From positions 1 to 64,000 of the forward strand of contig CAUYUJ010021138.1 in the NCBI GenBank assembly GCA_963575745.1: a DNA stretch of 64,000 bases, read 5' to 3'. The notes beneath the pieces were generated by a model. It made no database searches. It saw only the letters and a program-made list of their open reading frames with translations, and had not been told where the DNA came from. Made by a program: the position numbers and the translations under genes. Source of the DNA: Prorocentrum cordatum. Its lineage: Eukaryota > Sar > Dinophyceae > Prorocentrales > Prorocentraceae. This document shows positions 55,480 to 64,000 of the stretch, in pieces (positions within the stretch are counted from its first letter, which is position 1; each line of letters begins with the position of its first letter).

Positions 55480-56660
55480 TGCCGTGCCCTTCTGGGGCGT
55501 CGACCCCTTCCCCCGGCCGAGAACGACAATTTCTCAGGTCTTGGCAAGAACTTTCCGACTCCGCAGTCGGCCAGTCAGCCAAGGACAGGGGGGGGGTCGG
55601 ATAGTCAATCCCGGTGCCCCGAAAATTGTCCAAATGCCCAGGGCCAGTTTTCCATGCCGGATCGTTTTTGGAGCCCTGCATCGGCCCCTGGAGGCTGAAC
55701 AGATCAGCAGAAGCCGCTCGTCACTGACGCCAGGGGGGTCCGGCCCCCGGGCGTTTTTTGTTATACAGCATTTGTTTGCTCTTGTTCTGTGCAACTGCTC
55801 GCTGGGCACAAACAGGTCGTCGATCTACAGCCGAACATCTGATAGAGAAGCTTACTCCGAGTTTCTTGATAAGCGACGGGGGGGCGTCACCCCCGCCGAC
55901 AGCCCCATATCGACCCCTGTCGTGGGCAGCCACCGCGCGCCGAAGGCGCTCCGACCCCCGTCGCGGCGCGACGACGAGGCGAGGTTGACCCCCGTCGGGG
56001 GTACCCCCCACGCATATCAAGAGACCCAGCGTACCGTTTAAGAGATGGGGGCCAGCTTCGGAGAACACCTGGGCCAACTTCTGCCTTTCATGCTGGAGGG
56101 GCGAACGTGCTCAAGAAACTGGGCCAGCTTTCTGGCAAGCTGCCCAAGAAACGCTGGCCCAGCTTACATCCTAGGCGATGCTTAAGAAAACCCAAATTTT
56201 CGGCCAGAGTCTCGATTATTCTTAATGTTTCAATGTGAATCCCAAGATTTGAATAGACATTCTGGGTTTTCGTTCAGATTCTGAGACTCTTAACCCATGA
56301 TTTCTAAAGCATTTCGCAGGGTGTATGGTCGGCGGCGCCTAAACTATATGCTCGACTGCATCTGAACCTCCGAGGAGTGCCCCAGGGCTCCCGTTGGCCT
56401 CCAGGGCCCTCGGGGGACAAAACATCTCAGGCGGGGCACCTTGCGGCAGGCCGTTGCCTTCACTGGAGGCCTCCCATTCGGGGTCTGACTACTCCAAATC
56501 TCATAATAGTGGGGGGGGGGGTCAAACAAGTGTTTGACGGCCGGTCTGGCCCCCCCCCCCAGACAGGCAACAAAGGGTCCAAAATCGAGACCCCCCCACA
56601 ATTGTGTTTGACGAAGCCCGTTAGACCCCCCCCAAAAGCAGACCCCCCCCCACTGTTATG
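55480..56660. other. Stretch without a recognised gene
   Basis: Moderately complex sequence with C-runs (56510-56650) and a few GGCCAGCTT repeats at 56050-56165. Frames are short. Confidence 0.5.
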
Positions 56661-56665
56661 AGATC

Positions 56666-56827
56666 TGGAGTAGATGGGGTCCGAGGATCGTGCCGCATCG
56701 CCGATGCATCGGCGACGTCGGCGATGCATCGGCGATGCCGACGTGGAGTAAACCTGGCTCCACGTCGAGCCGCATCGCCGACGCATCGGCGATGCGGCAC
56801 GAGCCGACTCCATCAGCTCGGACCCCA
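56666..56827. mobile_element. TIR element family 2, copy b
   Basis: Left end GGAGTAGATGGGGTCCGAGG and right end GACTCCATCAGCTCGGACCC form imperfect inverted repeats. The interior has CATCGCCGATGCATCGGCGA words as in the 23-kb copy. Confidence 0.7.
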
Positions 56828-57100
56828 CGTGGGAGCAGGGCGAGTGGAGATAACGGCGGCTCAAAATCGGCCCCCGGACCCGCCTCCCAGGGTCCAAGTG
56901 CACAACTTTTCGGAGCTGCGTCCAGCCGTGGCGACGAGGGCCCCGCCAAAAGGCCCACTGCCGTTGTCTCCACTCGTCCTCGTCCGGCATTGCTGTCGAG
57001 GAGCGCCGCCCCTGGCGCGCTCCGCGCGCCGGTGGGGGGGAGCCCAGCGCCGATCCAGGGATCCGGTGTGGCTCTCCGGAAGTTTGTGTTCATGAGAGCC

Positions 57101-57290
57101 CTCCTAGAAGGGGTCGGAGTAGATGGGGTCGGAGGGTCCCACCGCATCGCCGGTACATCGGCGATGTATCGGGCGATGCACTGGCGACGCCAGCGTGGAG
57201 AACATCGGGCTCCACATCGAGCCGCATTGCCGATGCATCGACGATACGGCGCGATACTCCGACCCCATCTACTCCGACCCCGTCTAGGAG
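57101..57290. mobile_element. TIR element family 2, copy c
   Basis: Inverted ends begin CTCCTAGAAGGGGTCGGAGT at 57101 and run at least 35 nt with few mismatches to the right end at 57290. This copy shows the terminus most clearly. Confidence 0.8.
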
Positions 57291-57479
57291 ACCCAGATTC
57301 ATGCCGTTCTTGATTCTTCGAATTCCAGACGCTTCGCGTAAGCCAACCAGCCAATCCAGATACGACGCCTAGGCGAGTTGCGTTGATCAGGGATGTGGAG
57401 AAACATGCAGTGCCGATGTCCGAACGAGTTGCCATGATCAAGGAAGTCGGGGAACATACAGAGGAACACAGGGATGGAG

Positions 57480-57965
57480 AAACCGTCGTACCCCGAGAGA
57501 GGGAAGAAGGATGAGGAATCAGAGAAGGAGGAAGAGGAGGAGGAGGGCGAGGAGGAGGAGGAGAAGGAGGACGGCGAGGAGGAGGGCGAGAAGGAGGACG
57601 GGGGAGGAGAACGTGGAAATAAGGATGATGCTGATGATGCTGCTGATGCTGCTGATGCTGATGATGACGATGATGAGGTGAGGACGACAACGGTGGTGAT
57701 GACGATGATGCTGATACTGATGGCGATGGTGATGATGATGCTAATGATGGTGATGATGATGAGGAAGAGGTGGAGGACGAGGATGAGGAGGAGGCAGGAT
57801 GCAGGAGGGAGGAGGAGGATGAGGAGGAGGAGCAGGAGGATGAGGAGGAGGAAGGGGAGGAGGAGGAGAAGGAGGAGGAGGAGGAGGAGGAGGAGGAGGA
57901 GGAGGAGGAAGGGGAGGAGGTGGAGGAGGAGGAGGAGGAGGAGAAGGAGGAGGAAAAGGGCGAAC
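57480..57965 (+). repeat. GGA array with GAT interruption
   Basis: GGA/GAGG-rich sequence with a GATGATGCTGAT stretch at 57620-57770. Long Glu, Arg and Ser frames are artefacts. Confidence 0.95.
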
Positions 57966-57999
57966 AGAGGAGCCAGAAACCTTTTGAATGCCTCCCTGA

Positions 58000-58350
58000 A
58001 TCTCCTCGGATGTCGCCCGGAAGCTTTTTGGAGGCCTCTTGGAGCGCCTGGGAGGGCATTTTGGCGGGCCCAGGGCCGTCTTTTAGCCTTTGCGCCTCTT
58101 GGGTGCCTTGGGGATTCCCTTGAAGCCTCTCGGCGGTCACTTGAGAGCCTCTTGGAGGCCATTTGGGCGCCACTTGGAGCCGTCTGGGCGCCTCTTGGGG
58201 CGCTCTTGGGAGCTTTAGGGGCGCTCTTGGAGCCATCTGTGAAGACATCGGTACAAAAAGATGGGGGCATCAATTAGCCTTGCCCTTTTATGGTGCCAGC
58301 AATCGCCTCTTGGGGCGTTCTTGGGGCGCCCTTGGAGCCATCAGAAGGCG
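58000..58350. repeat. Degenerate short repeat around GGCGCCTCTTGGAG
   Basis: GCCTCTTGG, GGCGCTCTTGG and TTGGAGCCATC words recur every 20-30 bp. Similar words return at 61195-61370. Confidence 0.7.
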
Positions 58351-58789
58351 TCGGATGGCCATCGGAAGCGAAACGGCGAGAAAGCCAACAACATGTATTA
58401 TCCTCCGGTATTTGAAATACTGCGGCGATCCGAAAGTTTCCCCAATTTCGCCACCGTGCTCGCCGCGACCATTTGGGGCGGCACGCGCAGGATAAGACTC
58501 GCGGGGCCCGAAGGCGGATGGGGGCGATGTCGCGAAAGCAGAGTCGGCGCGCCAATGGGCAGCCCACCGCCCCGTTTGGCCAGATGGGCCCAGCACAATG
58601 CAAGGGCAGAGCCTAACCCCCGCCCGGGGTCGCGGGATCGGGCTCCCCTTCCCAATTCGAAATTTTACCTAACAGCGAAGCCTGATAGGTTTCTAGTGGG
58701 GTCAAAAAGAGAGCATCATGACTCCCCAAGGGGGTCTGGGCAGATGCCGGACGGGTGCCGCGGGAATCCGGGGACTCCCCATTCTGATT

Positions 58790-59150
58790 GCCAGGAGCCG
58801 CATTTTGACTGCCTGGAGCTAACAGAACACCATTCCCAGGCCACATTTTGAATGCCCAGAGCCAACTGTAGGCCACTTTGTGTTCTTCGTCATTCCAAAA
58901 CACAATTCCCAGGCCACATTTTGATTGCCTGGAGCCAACTGTAGGCCACTTCGTGTTCTCCGCGTTCCCAAAACACTACGCTCAGGCCGCATTTTGAATG
59001 CCCGGAGCCAACTGTAGGCCACTTCGTGTTCTTCGTGTTCCCAGAACACCACTCCTGTATAATATTTTGATTGCCCGGAACCAACTGTGGGCCACTTCGT
59101 GATCTTCGTGTTCCCAGAACACCAGTCCTGTGCCATATTTTGAATGCCCG
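58790..59150 (+). repeat. 73-bp tandem array, five units
   Basis: ATTTTGAATGCCCGGAGCCA recurs with exact 73-bp steps (TTTTG at 58846, 58919, 58992, 59065, 59138), each followed by ACTGTAGGCCACTTCGTGTT. 73 is not a multiple of 3, so the array is not built for protein. Confidence 0.95.
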
Positions 59151-60245
59151 AGTTGAGGCAGGCTGAGGCCGAGGCAGGCTGAGGCTGAGGCTGAGGCAAA
59201 CCGAGGCAGGCTGAAGCTGCGGCTGAGGCAGGCTGAGGCTGAGGCAGGCTGAGGCTGAGGCTGACGCAGGCTGAGGCCGAGGCAGGCTGAGGCTGAGGCT
59301 GAGGCTGAGGCTGAGGCAAGCTGAGGCTGAGGCAACCTGAGTGTGAGGCTGAGGCAGGCTGAGGCTGAGGCGGAGGCTGATGCAGGCTGAGGCTCAGAAG
59401 CTGACGCTGAAGCCGAGGCAGGCTGAGGCTGAGGCTGAGGCCGAGGCAGGCTGAGGCTGAGGCTGAGACAAGCCGATGCAAGCTGAGGCTGAGGCTGAAG
59501 CTGAGGCAGGCTGAGGATGAGGATGAGGCTGTGGCTGAGGCAAGCAGCGGCTGAGGCAGGCTGAGGCTGAGGCTGATGCAGGCTGAGGCTGAGGCAGGCT
59601 GAGGCTGAGGCTGAGGCTGAGGCCGGCTGAGGCTGAGGCTGAGGCAGGCTGAGGCCGAGGCCTAGGCAAGCCGAGGCAGGCTGAGGCTGAGGCTGAGGCT
59701 GATGCTGAGGCAGGCTGAGGCTGAGATCGGCTGAGGCTGAGGCAGGCTGAGGCTGAGGCAGGCTGAGGCTGAGGCCGAGGCAGGCTCAGGCCGAGACAGG
59801 CTGCGGCTGAGACTGAGGCTGAAGCTAAGGATGAGGCCAAGGCAGGCCGAAACTGAGACAAGGTGAGGCTGAATGGGGGGGGAAAAGGGGGGGAGGAGGG
59901 GAGGCTGAGGCAGGCTGAGGCCGAGGCAGGCTGAGGCCGAGGCAGGCTGAGGCTGAGGCTGAGGCAGGCCGAGGCAGGCTGAGGCTGAGGCTGAGGCAGG
60001 CTGAGGCAGGCTGACGCTGAGGCAGGCTGAGGTTGAGGCTGAGGCAAACCGAGGCAGGCTGAGGCTGCGGCTGAGGCAGGCTGAGGCTGAGGCGGGCTGA
60101 GGCTGAGGCTGACGCAGGCTGAGGCCGAGGCAGGCTGAGGCTGAGGCTGAGGCAGGCTGAGGCTGAGGCCGAGGCAGGCTGAGGCTGCGGCTGAGGCAAA
60201 CCGAAGCAGGCTGAGGCTGAGGCTGAAACTGAGACAGGCTGAGGC
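59150..60245 (-). repeat. GAGGCT hexamer-derived array of 1.1 kb
   Basis: GAGGCTGAGGCAGGCTGAGG words throughout, with a short GGGGGAAAAGGGG break at 59875-59900. Minus-strand frames read PQPQPASASACLSL and are products of the array. Confidence 0.95.
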
Positions 60246-60249
60246 ATCC

Positions 60250-60512
60250 GTAGGAATCCATAGGAATCCTTAGTAATCCCTAGGAATCCTTAGGAATCCG
60301 CAGGCATCCTTCGGAATCCGCAGGCATAGTTAAGCACCCTCAGGAATCCTTAGGAATCCTTAGGATTCCTCCGGAATCCTTAGAAACCCTAGGAATATGA
60401 TTCCTAAGGTGTCCTAAGGTTTCCTAGGGATTCCGATGGACTCCTAAGGATGCCTAGGGACGCCTTAGGAATCGCCAGGAATCCGTAGGATTCCATTGGA
60501 TCCTAAGGCCGT
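60250..60512. repeat. Array that switches strand: GGAATCCTTA then TCCTAAGGAT
   Basis: AGGAATCCTTAGG units fill the left half and the complementary orientation (CCTAAGGATGCC, CCTAGGGATTCC) fills the right half, with a switch near 60390-60405. Confidence 0.85.
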
Positions 60513-60699
60513 TGCCACTGCGACTGTCATTGCGAATGCGACTGCGAGAACAGCAGAACTGTACAACTGGATTCTCACCTGAATCTTAAGGGGAATGCTT
60601 CCAGATATGCTTATACACATCGCTGCTCGGTAGCTTTGCCAGGATAATCTAATCCCAAACGGTGTACTGACCCGGAAATAAACAAACGGAATTTGACAT

Positions 60700-61025
60700 C
60701 CTCGAACAAAAACTTTCGGGTTCGGTCATACGACGACCCGGAAAGTGTACCGGCCGACCTGAAAGTGGGCCACATCCCATCGGACTTGTGCCCAAAACAA
60801 TGTCGGGTCCGGTTCGAACGACCCGAAAATGTGCAAACCGCCTCGGGCTCCTTGCAAACACATCGTTCTCGAGGTCTTCGGGCCCACTCCGAAGAAACCG
60901 AACATGGGCAAACCGCCTCGAACTTCCTATCAAAAACGGTTTCTCGGTGGTTCTGGGCCTCGTCCGAAGGAGCCGCCGATGGGCAGACCGCTCAGGACTT
61001 CCTACACAAGAAACGGTTTCCCGGG
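60700..61025 (+). repeat. About 75-bp tandem array
   Basis: Units contain GGGCAAACCGCCTCGAACTTCC and CGGTTTCTCGG or related words, ending in (C/T)GGGCCTCGTCCGAAG. About four units, strongly diverged at the left. Confidence 0.8.
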
Positions 61026-61194
61026 TGAGCCATTGTCAACGGGAACGCGCCCCGCGCGGAATCGGGGTTCGCACGGGGGCGCGGCTGCTCTCGGCTTTCC
61101 AGGGGGTATGCATTGCCGCGCCCTTCCAGCATAGCGTTTGCGCTGCATTCGCGTGGCGCGGCGCCGTGCCTCTCAAATCGGAATGAACTTTCGG

Positions 61195-61375
61195 AGCGTC
61201 GATGTATGTTGGTCTCTTAGGGGCCTCCTTGAACAACTCTTTGGGCACTTGGAGCCGTCTTGAGGCGGTCTTGGGGGGCGCCATCTTGAGCGATCTTGCG
61301 CTATCTGGAGCAAACTGGGAGGCCATCTTGCACTCTCTGAGGCCTTCTTGGAACCATCCATCCTGGACGCTCGAG
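61195..61375. repeat. Second block of TTGGAGCC-type degenerate repeats
   Basis: GGCCTCCTTG, CTTGGAGCCGTCTTG and GGAGGCCATCTTG words, as at 58000-58350. Confidence 0.65.
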
Positions 61376-61494
61376 CCGCCCGCGACATCCCTCATCCCCC
61401 AGTCCAAGTCCAGGGGAGGAGGTAAGGGGGATGGGATAATCCCCTCCCCGAAGAGGAAGAAAGGGGTTGAAGAGAAAGCTCCCAAGAACGCCGC

Positions 61495-61655
61495 CGTCAT
61501 GACCTCTTTCAGAACGCCGACCCCCAGGGGTCTCGACCCATTCCCTGGGACCGGTTCTTCATCCCGCGCCGTTCCTTGACAGTCCTGAGGCCTGGCGAGG
61601 GCCCCCGAGGCCGTCACCAGCGAAAAACCTTCCGCCGTGATTTTTTCGCAGCGCG
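61495..61655 (-). repeat. Reverse-strand copy of the family 1 interior
   Basis: The minus strand aligns with 63600-63760: GAAAAAATCACGGCGG, GGTTTTTCGC, GGGGGCCCTCGCC, ACCGGTCCC(A)GGGAATGGG and TCGAGACCCC in order. Confidence 0.75.
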
Positions 61656-61979
61656 AGGGGGTCTGGGCTCCTGGACCTCCTGCGACCCGAGGGCTGGTGG
61701 GCTTTGGTCGCTGCGCCCCTCCGCGGGAGGCCCGGGCCCCCGCGGAAGGCCGCGGCGGGCGGGGCGGCCCCGTGGGGCCTCCGCCGAGAGGCGCTCCCGC
61801 TCGCGCTCGGCCTGGCGCAGCTGGCCGAGCAGGTCGTCCTGACGACGGCGACGACGACGGCGAGGAGGAAGCCGACGAGGCAGACGACTGGCCCGATCCT
61901 CGAGCCTCGAAGCCTCGACCCTCGAGGGCCTCGAACCCTGGATCCCGATGCTCGAAGGGTAGACTCGACGACGACGACA

Positions 61980-61981
61980 AT

Positions 61982-62041
<60 letters not shown>

Positions 62042-62042
62042 C
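61980..62042 (+). repeat. GAC trinucleotide array
   Basis: Nearly pure GAC repeats. Confidence 0.95.
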
Positions 62043-62134
62043 TGGCCCTGCTGGGCGGCCTGCCTGCCAGGCGGGCGGCCGGCCGCGGGCCTTCCACGCA
62101 GGCCCGGAGGAGCCTGGGCGGGCCGAGCGGGCCC

Positions 62135-62315
62135 CGCCCTCCTCCTCCTCCTCCTCCTCCCTCCTCCTCCCTCCTCCTCCTCCTCCCTCCTCCTCCTCCT
62201 CTCCTCCTCCTCCTCCTCCTGCTTCTCCTCCCTCCTCCTCCTCCCTCCCTCCTCCTCTCCTCCTCCTCTCCTCCCCTCCCTCTTCTCCTCCTCCCTCCTC
62301 CTCCTGCTTCTATTT
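62135..62315 (+). repeat. CCT-rich array
   Basis: CTCCTCCTCCC variants with CTTCTCC interruptions. Confidence 0.95.
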
Positions 62316-62435
62316 TCCCATGTTTTCTGGGTTTTTGTCTTCCCCCCCACTTCCCATATTTTCCCATATTTTCCTAGGAATCGACGATTAATTGTGTCTG
62401 TGTGTTTTTTCCCTCCTGAGTTTGGACGCCCGAAA

Positions 62436-62610
62436 TGGGTACGGAAAAATAAATACAATGCCCAACAACAAGTGTTGTCCCAAACCAGCAGCGGCCGCTG
62501 TTGGGCAGGCGGCCTTCTGTCTCGAATGGACACAGGCCGCGGCGGCGCGGACGGCGAGTCCTGTTCAAAATGAACGGGAACTTCTGTTGAGCATTGTGCC
62601 CATTCTTTCC
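62436..62610 (+). repeat. Dispersed repeat family 3, copy 2
   Basis: Partner of 37488-37660, same strand. Confidence 0.8.
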
Positions 62611-62891
62611 GTGCCCATCTCGTTCGTGCAGACAATGGTCGGGCGTTGGCAGAACTGGGTTTAGTCGGACCTGGATCAGTGATGTGTACCGGGGGGCGCC
62701 CCCCCGCCCCATTCCACTAACCGGAAGCGCCGTCACCCGAAAAAACACAGGTTACGGCAGGCCTGGTTTAGCAACTCTGGCCAATTTAGAAGCTCCGGGG
62801 CCTCACCACCAACCCGGTCCCCTTACCCTGGAGTCCTGGCCATACCCGACAGTGGGCCCGCACAGGAAGGCCACTCCTGCGTGCAGTCGGC

Positions 62892-63085
62892 CCCCCCCCT
62901 CCTCCTCCTCCTCCTCCTCCTCCTCCTCCTCCTCCTCCTCCTCCTCCTCCTCCTCCTCCTCCTCCTCTTCCTCCTCCTCTCCTCCTCCTCCTCCTCTCTC
63001 CTCCTCCTCCCTCCTCCTCCTCCTCCTCTCCCTCCTCCTCCTCCTCCTCCTCCTCCTCCTCCCCTTTCCTCCTCCTCTCTCCTCC
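62892..63085 (+). repeat. CCT microsatellite
   Basis: Long CCT run followed by CTCTCCTCC variants. Confidence 0.95.
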
Positions 63086-63234
63086 ATCCAGGACCCCGCC
63101 TGCCTCCCGCACCGCTCGAGGCAGCCCCCCCGCGTGAGGTGGGGGGGGGGGGGCGCCCGGCCGACCCCGGGGCCCCGCGGCGCGGCCCGTGCTCGGGAGC
63201 GGCCAGGAGGGCTCACGGCCGGCGGCGCGAGGGG

Positions 63235-63325
63235 GGGGCGTCCACGAGGAGGGGGGTCCACGAGGGGGGTCCACGAGGGGGGGGCGTCCACGAGGAGGGG
63301 GGCGTCCACGAGGGGAGGGGGGCGC
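63235..63325 (+). repeat. GTCCACGAGG(A)GGGGG tandem units
   Basis: Five units of 16 to 20 bp, each GTCCACGAGG followed by a G-run of variable length. Confidence 0.9.
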
Positions 63326-63562
63326 CGGGGGGGGCCAGGGACGCGCTGAAACGAGAAGGGGCGCCCTCTGAAGTCTGGGGAGATCTCGTGGCCCACGCCA
63401 CGATCTCCCCCCCCCCTTGGTCACCACCCCCCTCTTTGCCGCCCCCGACGTGCAGCTGTGGCGAACGTTGCCCGCCGGGGCGTCCTCCCTCGGGGAACCG
63501 AGCCGGGGGCCGGCCGGCCGGCGCCCGACGCCGGAGCGGAGGGCCCCCCCCCCTCCCCAAAC

Positions 63563-63908
63563 TTGAGTCGGGCCTGTCCCCCTACAGGGGGACCCAGACC
63601 CCCTCGAGTTATGAAAAAATCACGACGGGAGGTTTTTCATTATTTTTGGCCTTTGGGGGCCCTTACCGGTCCTCGGGACCGTCAAAAAACGACTCAGGAC
63701 GAAAAACCGGTCCCGGGGAATGGGTCGAGACCCGGTCGACGTCATGAAAAAATCATGACGTCGGGGGTCTGGGGATTGTGGACGAAGAATAGAAAATACC
63801 CCAGAACTGCTCCCAAATGGTAAGAACAAATAAATAAAAAAATCGGCCCCAGGCTATTTCTGGACTGTTTTCGGATATGCCTGCTGTGGAGGGACGCGCC
63901 CGACTCAA
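63563..63908. mobile_element. TIR element family 1, long copy
   Basis: 346 bp with 29-nt ends (63563-63591, TTGAGTCGGGCCTGTCC; 63880-63908). Compared with the 160-bp copies it has about 180 bp more interior, including ATGAAAAAATCACGACGGG and a nested palindrome GACGTCATGAAAAAATCATG. A further partial interior copy begins at about 63925 and runs off the window. This may be the fuller form from which the short copies were deleted. Confidence 0.8.
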
Positions 63909-64000
63909 CCCAAAACGTGATGTCGCGTCGTAGCGGAGATCAGGGCGGGAGGTTTCTCTCCACTCTCGGCTCCCTGGGGCCCTCGCCGGGCCCCGGGGCG

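Noticed and set aside
58790-59150. Minus-strand ORF with repeated VAYSWL / KWPTVGSG words
   Set aside because: The 73-bp unit shifts frame each copy, so the similarity between segments is DNA-level only.

Overview
This window looks like nuclear DNA of a dinoflagellate. The strongest clue is a 20-of-21 match to the dinoflagellate trans-spliced leader at 35374-35394 on the minus strand, directly before an ATG in the retroelement. Other clues are GC-rich sequence packed with CCT/GGA, CA/GT, GAT and CGT arrays, genes that all lie on one strand, and protein families (a long-spaced transposase-like protein and a GK-rich protein ending in CSKCR..GCGTCR) that I associate with dinoflagellate multicopy genes. 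The microsatellite style recalls Prorocentrum, but I cannot fix the genus.

Region 1 (1-16,620) is a series of minus-strand genes: a transposase-like gene (548-3012), a small charged protein (3703-4132), the GK-rich gene (4876-6731), two small proteins with a shared W/C/L helical C-terminus (8964-9527, 10626-10979), an acidic-tailed protein (11487-12249) and a multi-exon unknown (12747-16045). The region is dotted with about fifty perfect palindromes centred on GCTGCAGC. Their outer bases vary between copies but stay self-complementary. Many sit just inside putative introns, others cluster upstream of start codons, and the best-resolved intron (2393-2557) has one near each end. This resembles an introner system, and it stops abruptly at about 16,620. 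Beyond it lies a nested ACTTAG/CTAAGT palindrome block (16,698-16,925).

Region 2 (16.9-24.2 kb) has no convincing gene. It holds microsatellites, a pair of about 140-bp direct repeats near 20.0 and 20.6 kb, and the first copy of a 200-bp inverted-repeat element.

Region 3 (24,265-35,394, minus strand) is one long non-LTR retroelement. In order it has the spliced-leader relic, a zinc-motif/coiled-coil ORF1, an EEP-type endonuclease, a repeat-rich linker, reverse transcriptase with a YLDD motif, RNase H, a 3' module that repeats parts of the linker, and a perfect 12-bp terminal stem-loop. Its endonuclease-RT part stays in one frame over about 6.5 kb but is cut by three in-frame stops.

Region 4 (35.4-64 kb) is mostly tandem and dispersed repeats: 80-, 73-, 75-, 42- and 15-bp arrays, a roughly 300-bp satellite with embedded CGT tracts, a 2-kb hairpin minisatellite, and two families of short TIR elements. 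The one clear host-type gene is a secreted or Golgi carbohydrate sulfotransferase (52886-53914, minus). A decayed repeat-protein gene lies at 47.9-49.0 kb. No rRNA, tRNA or CRISPR array was seen.
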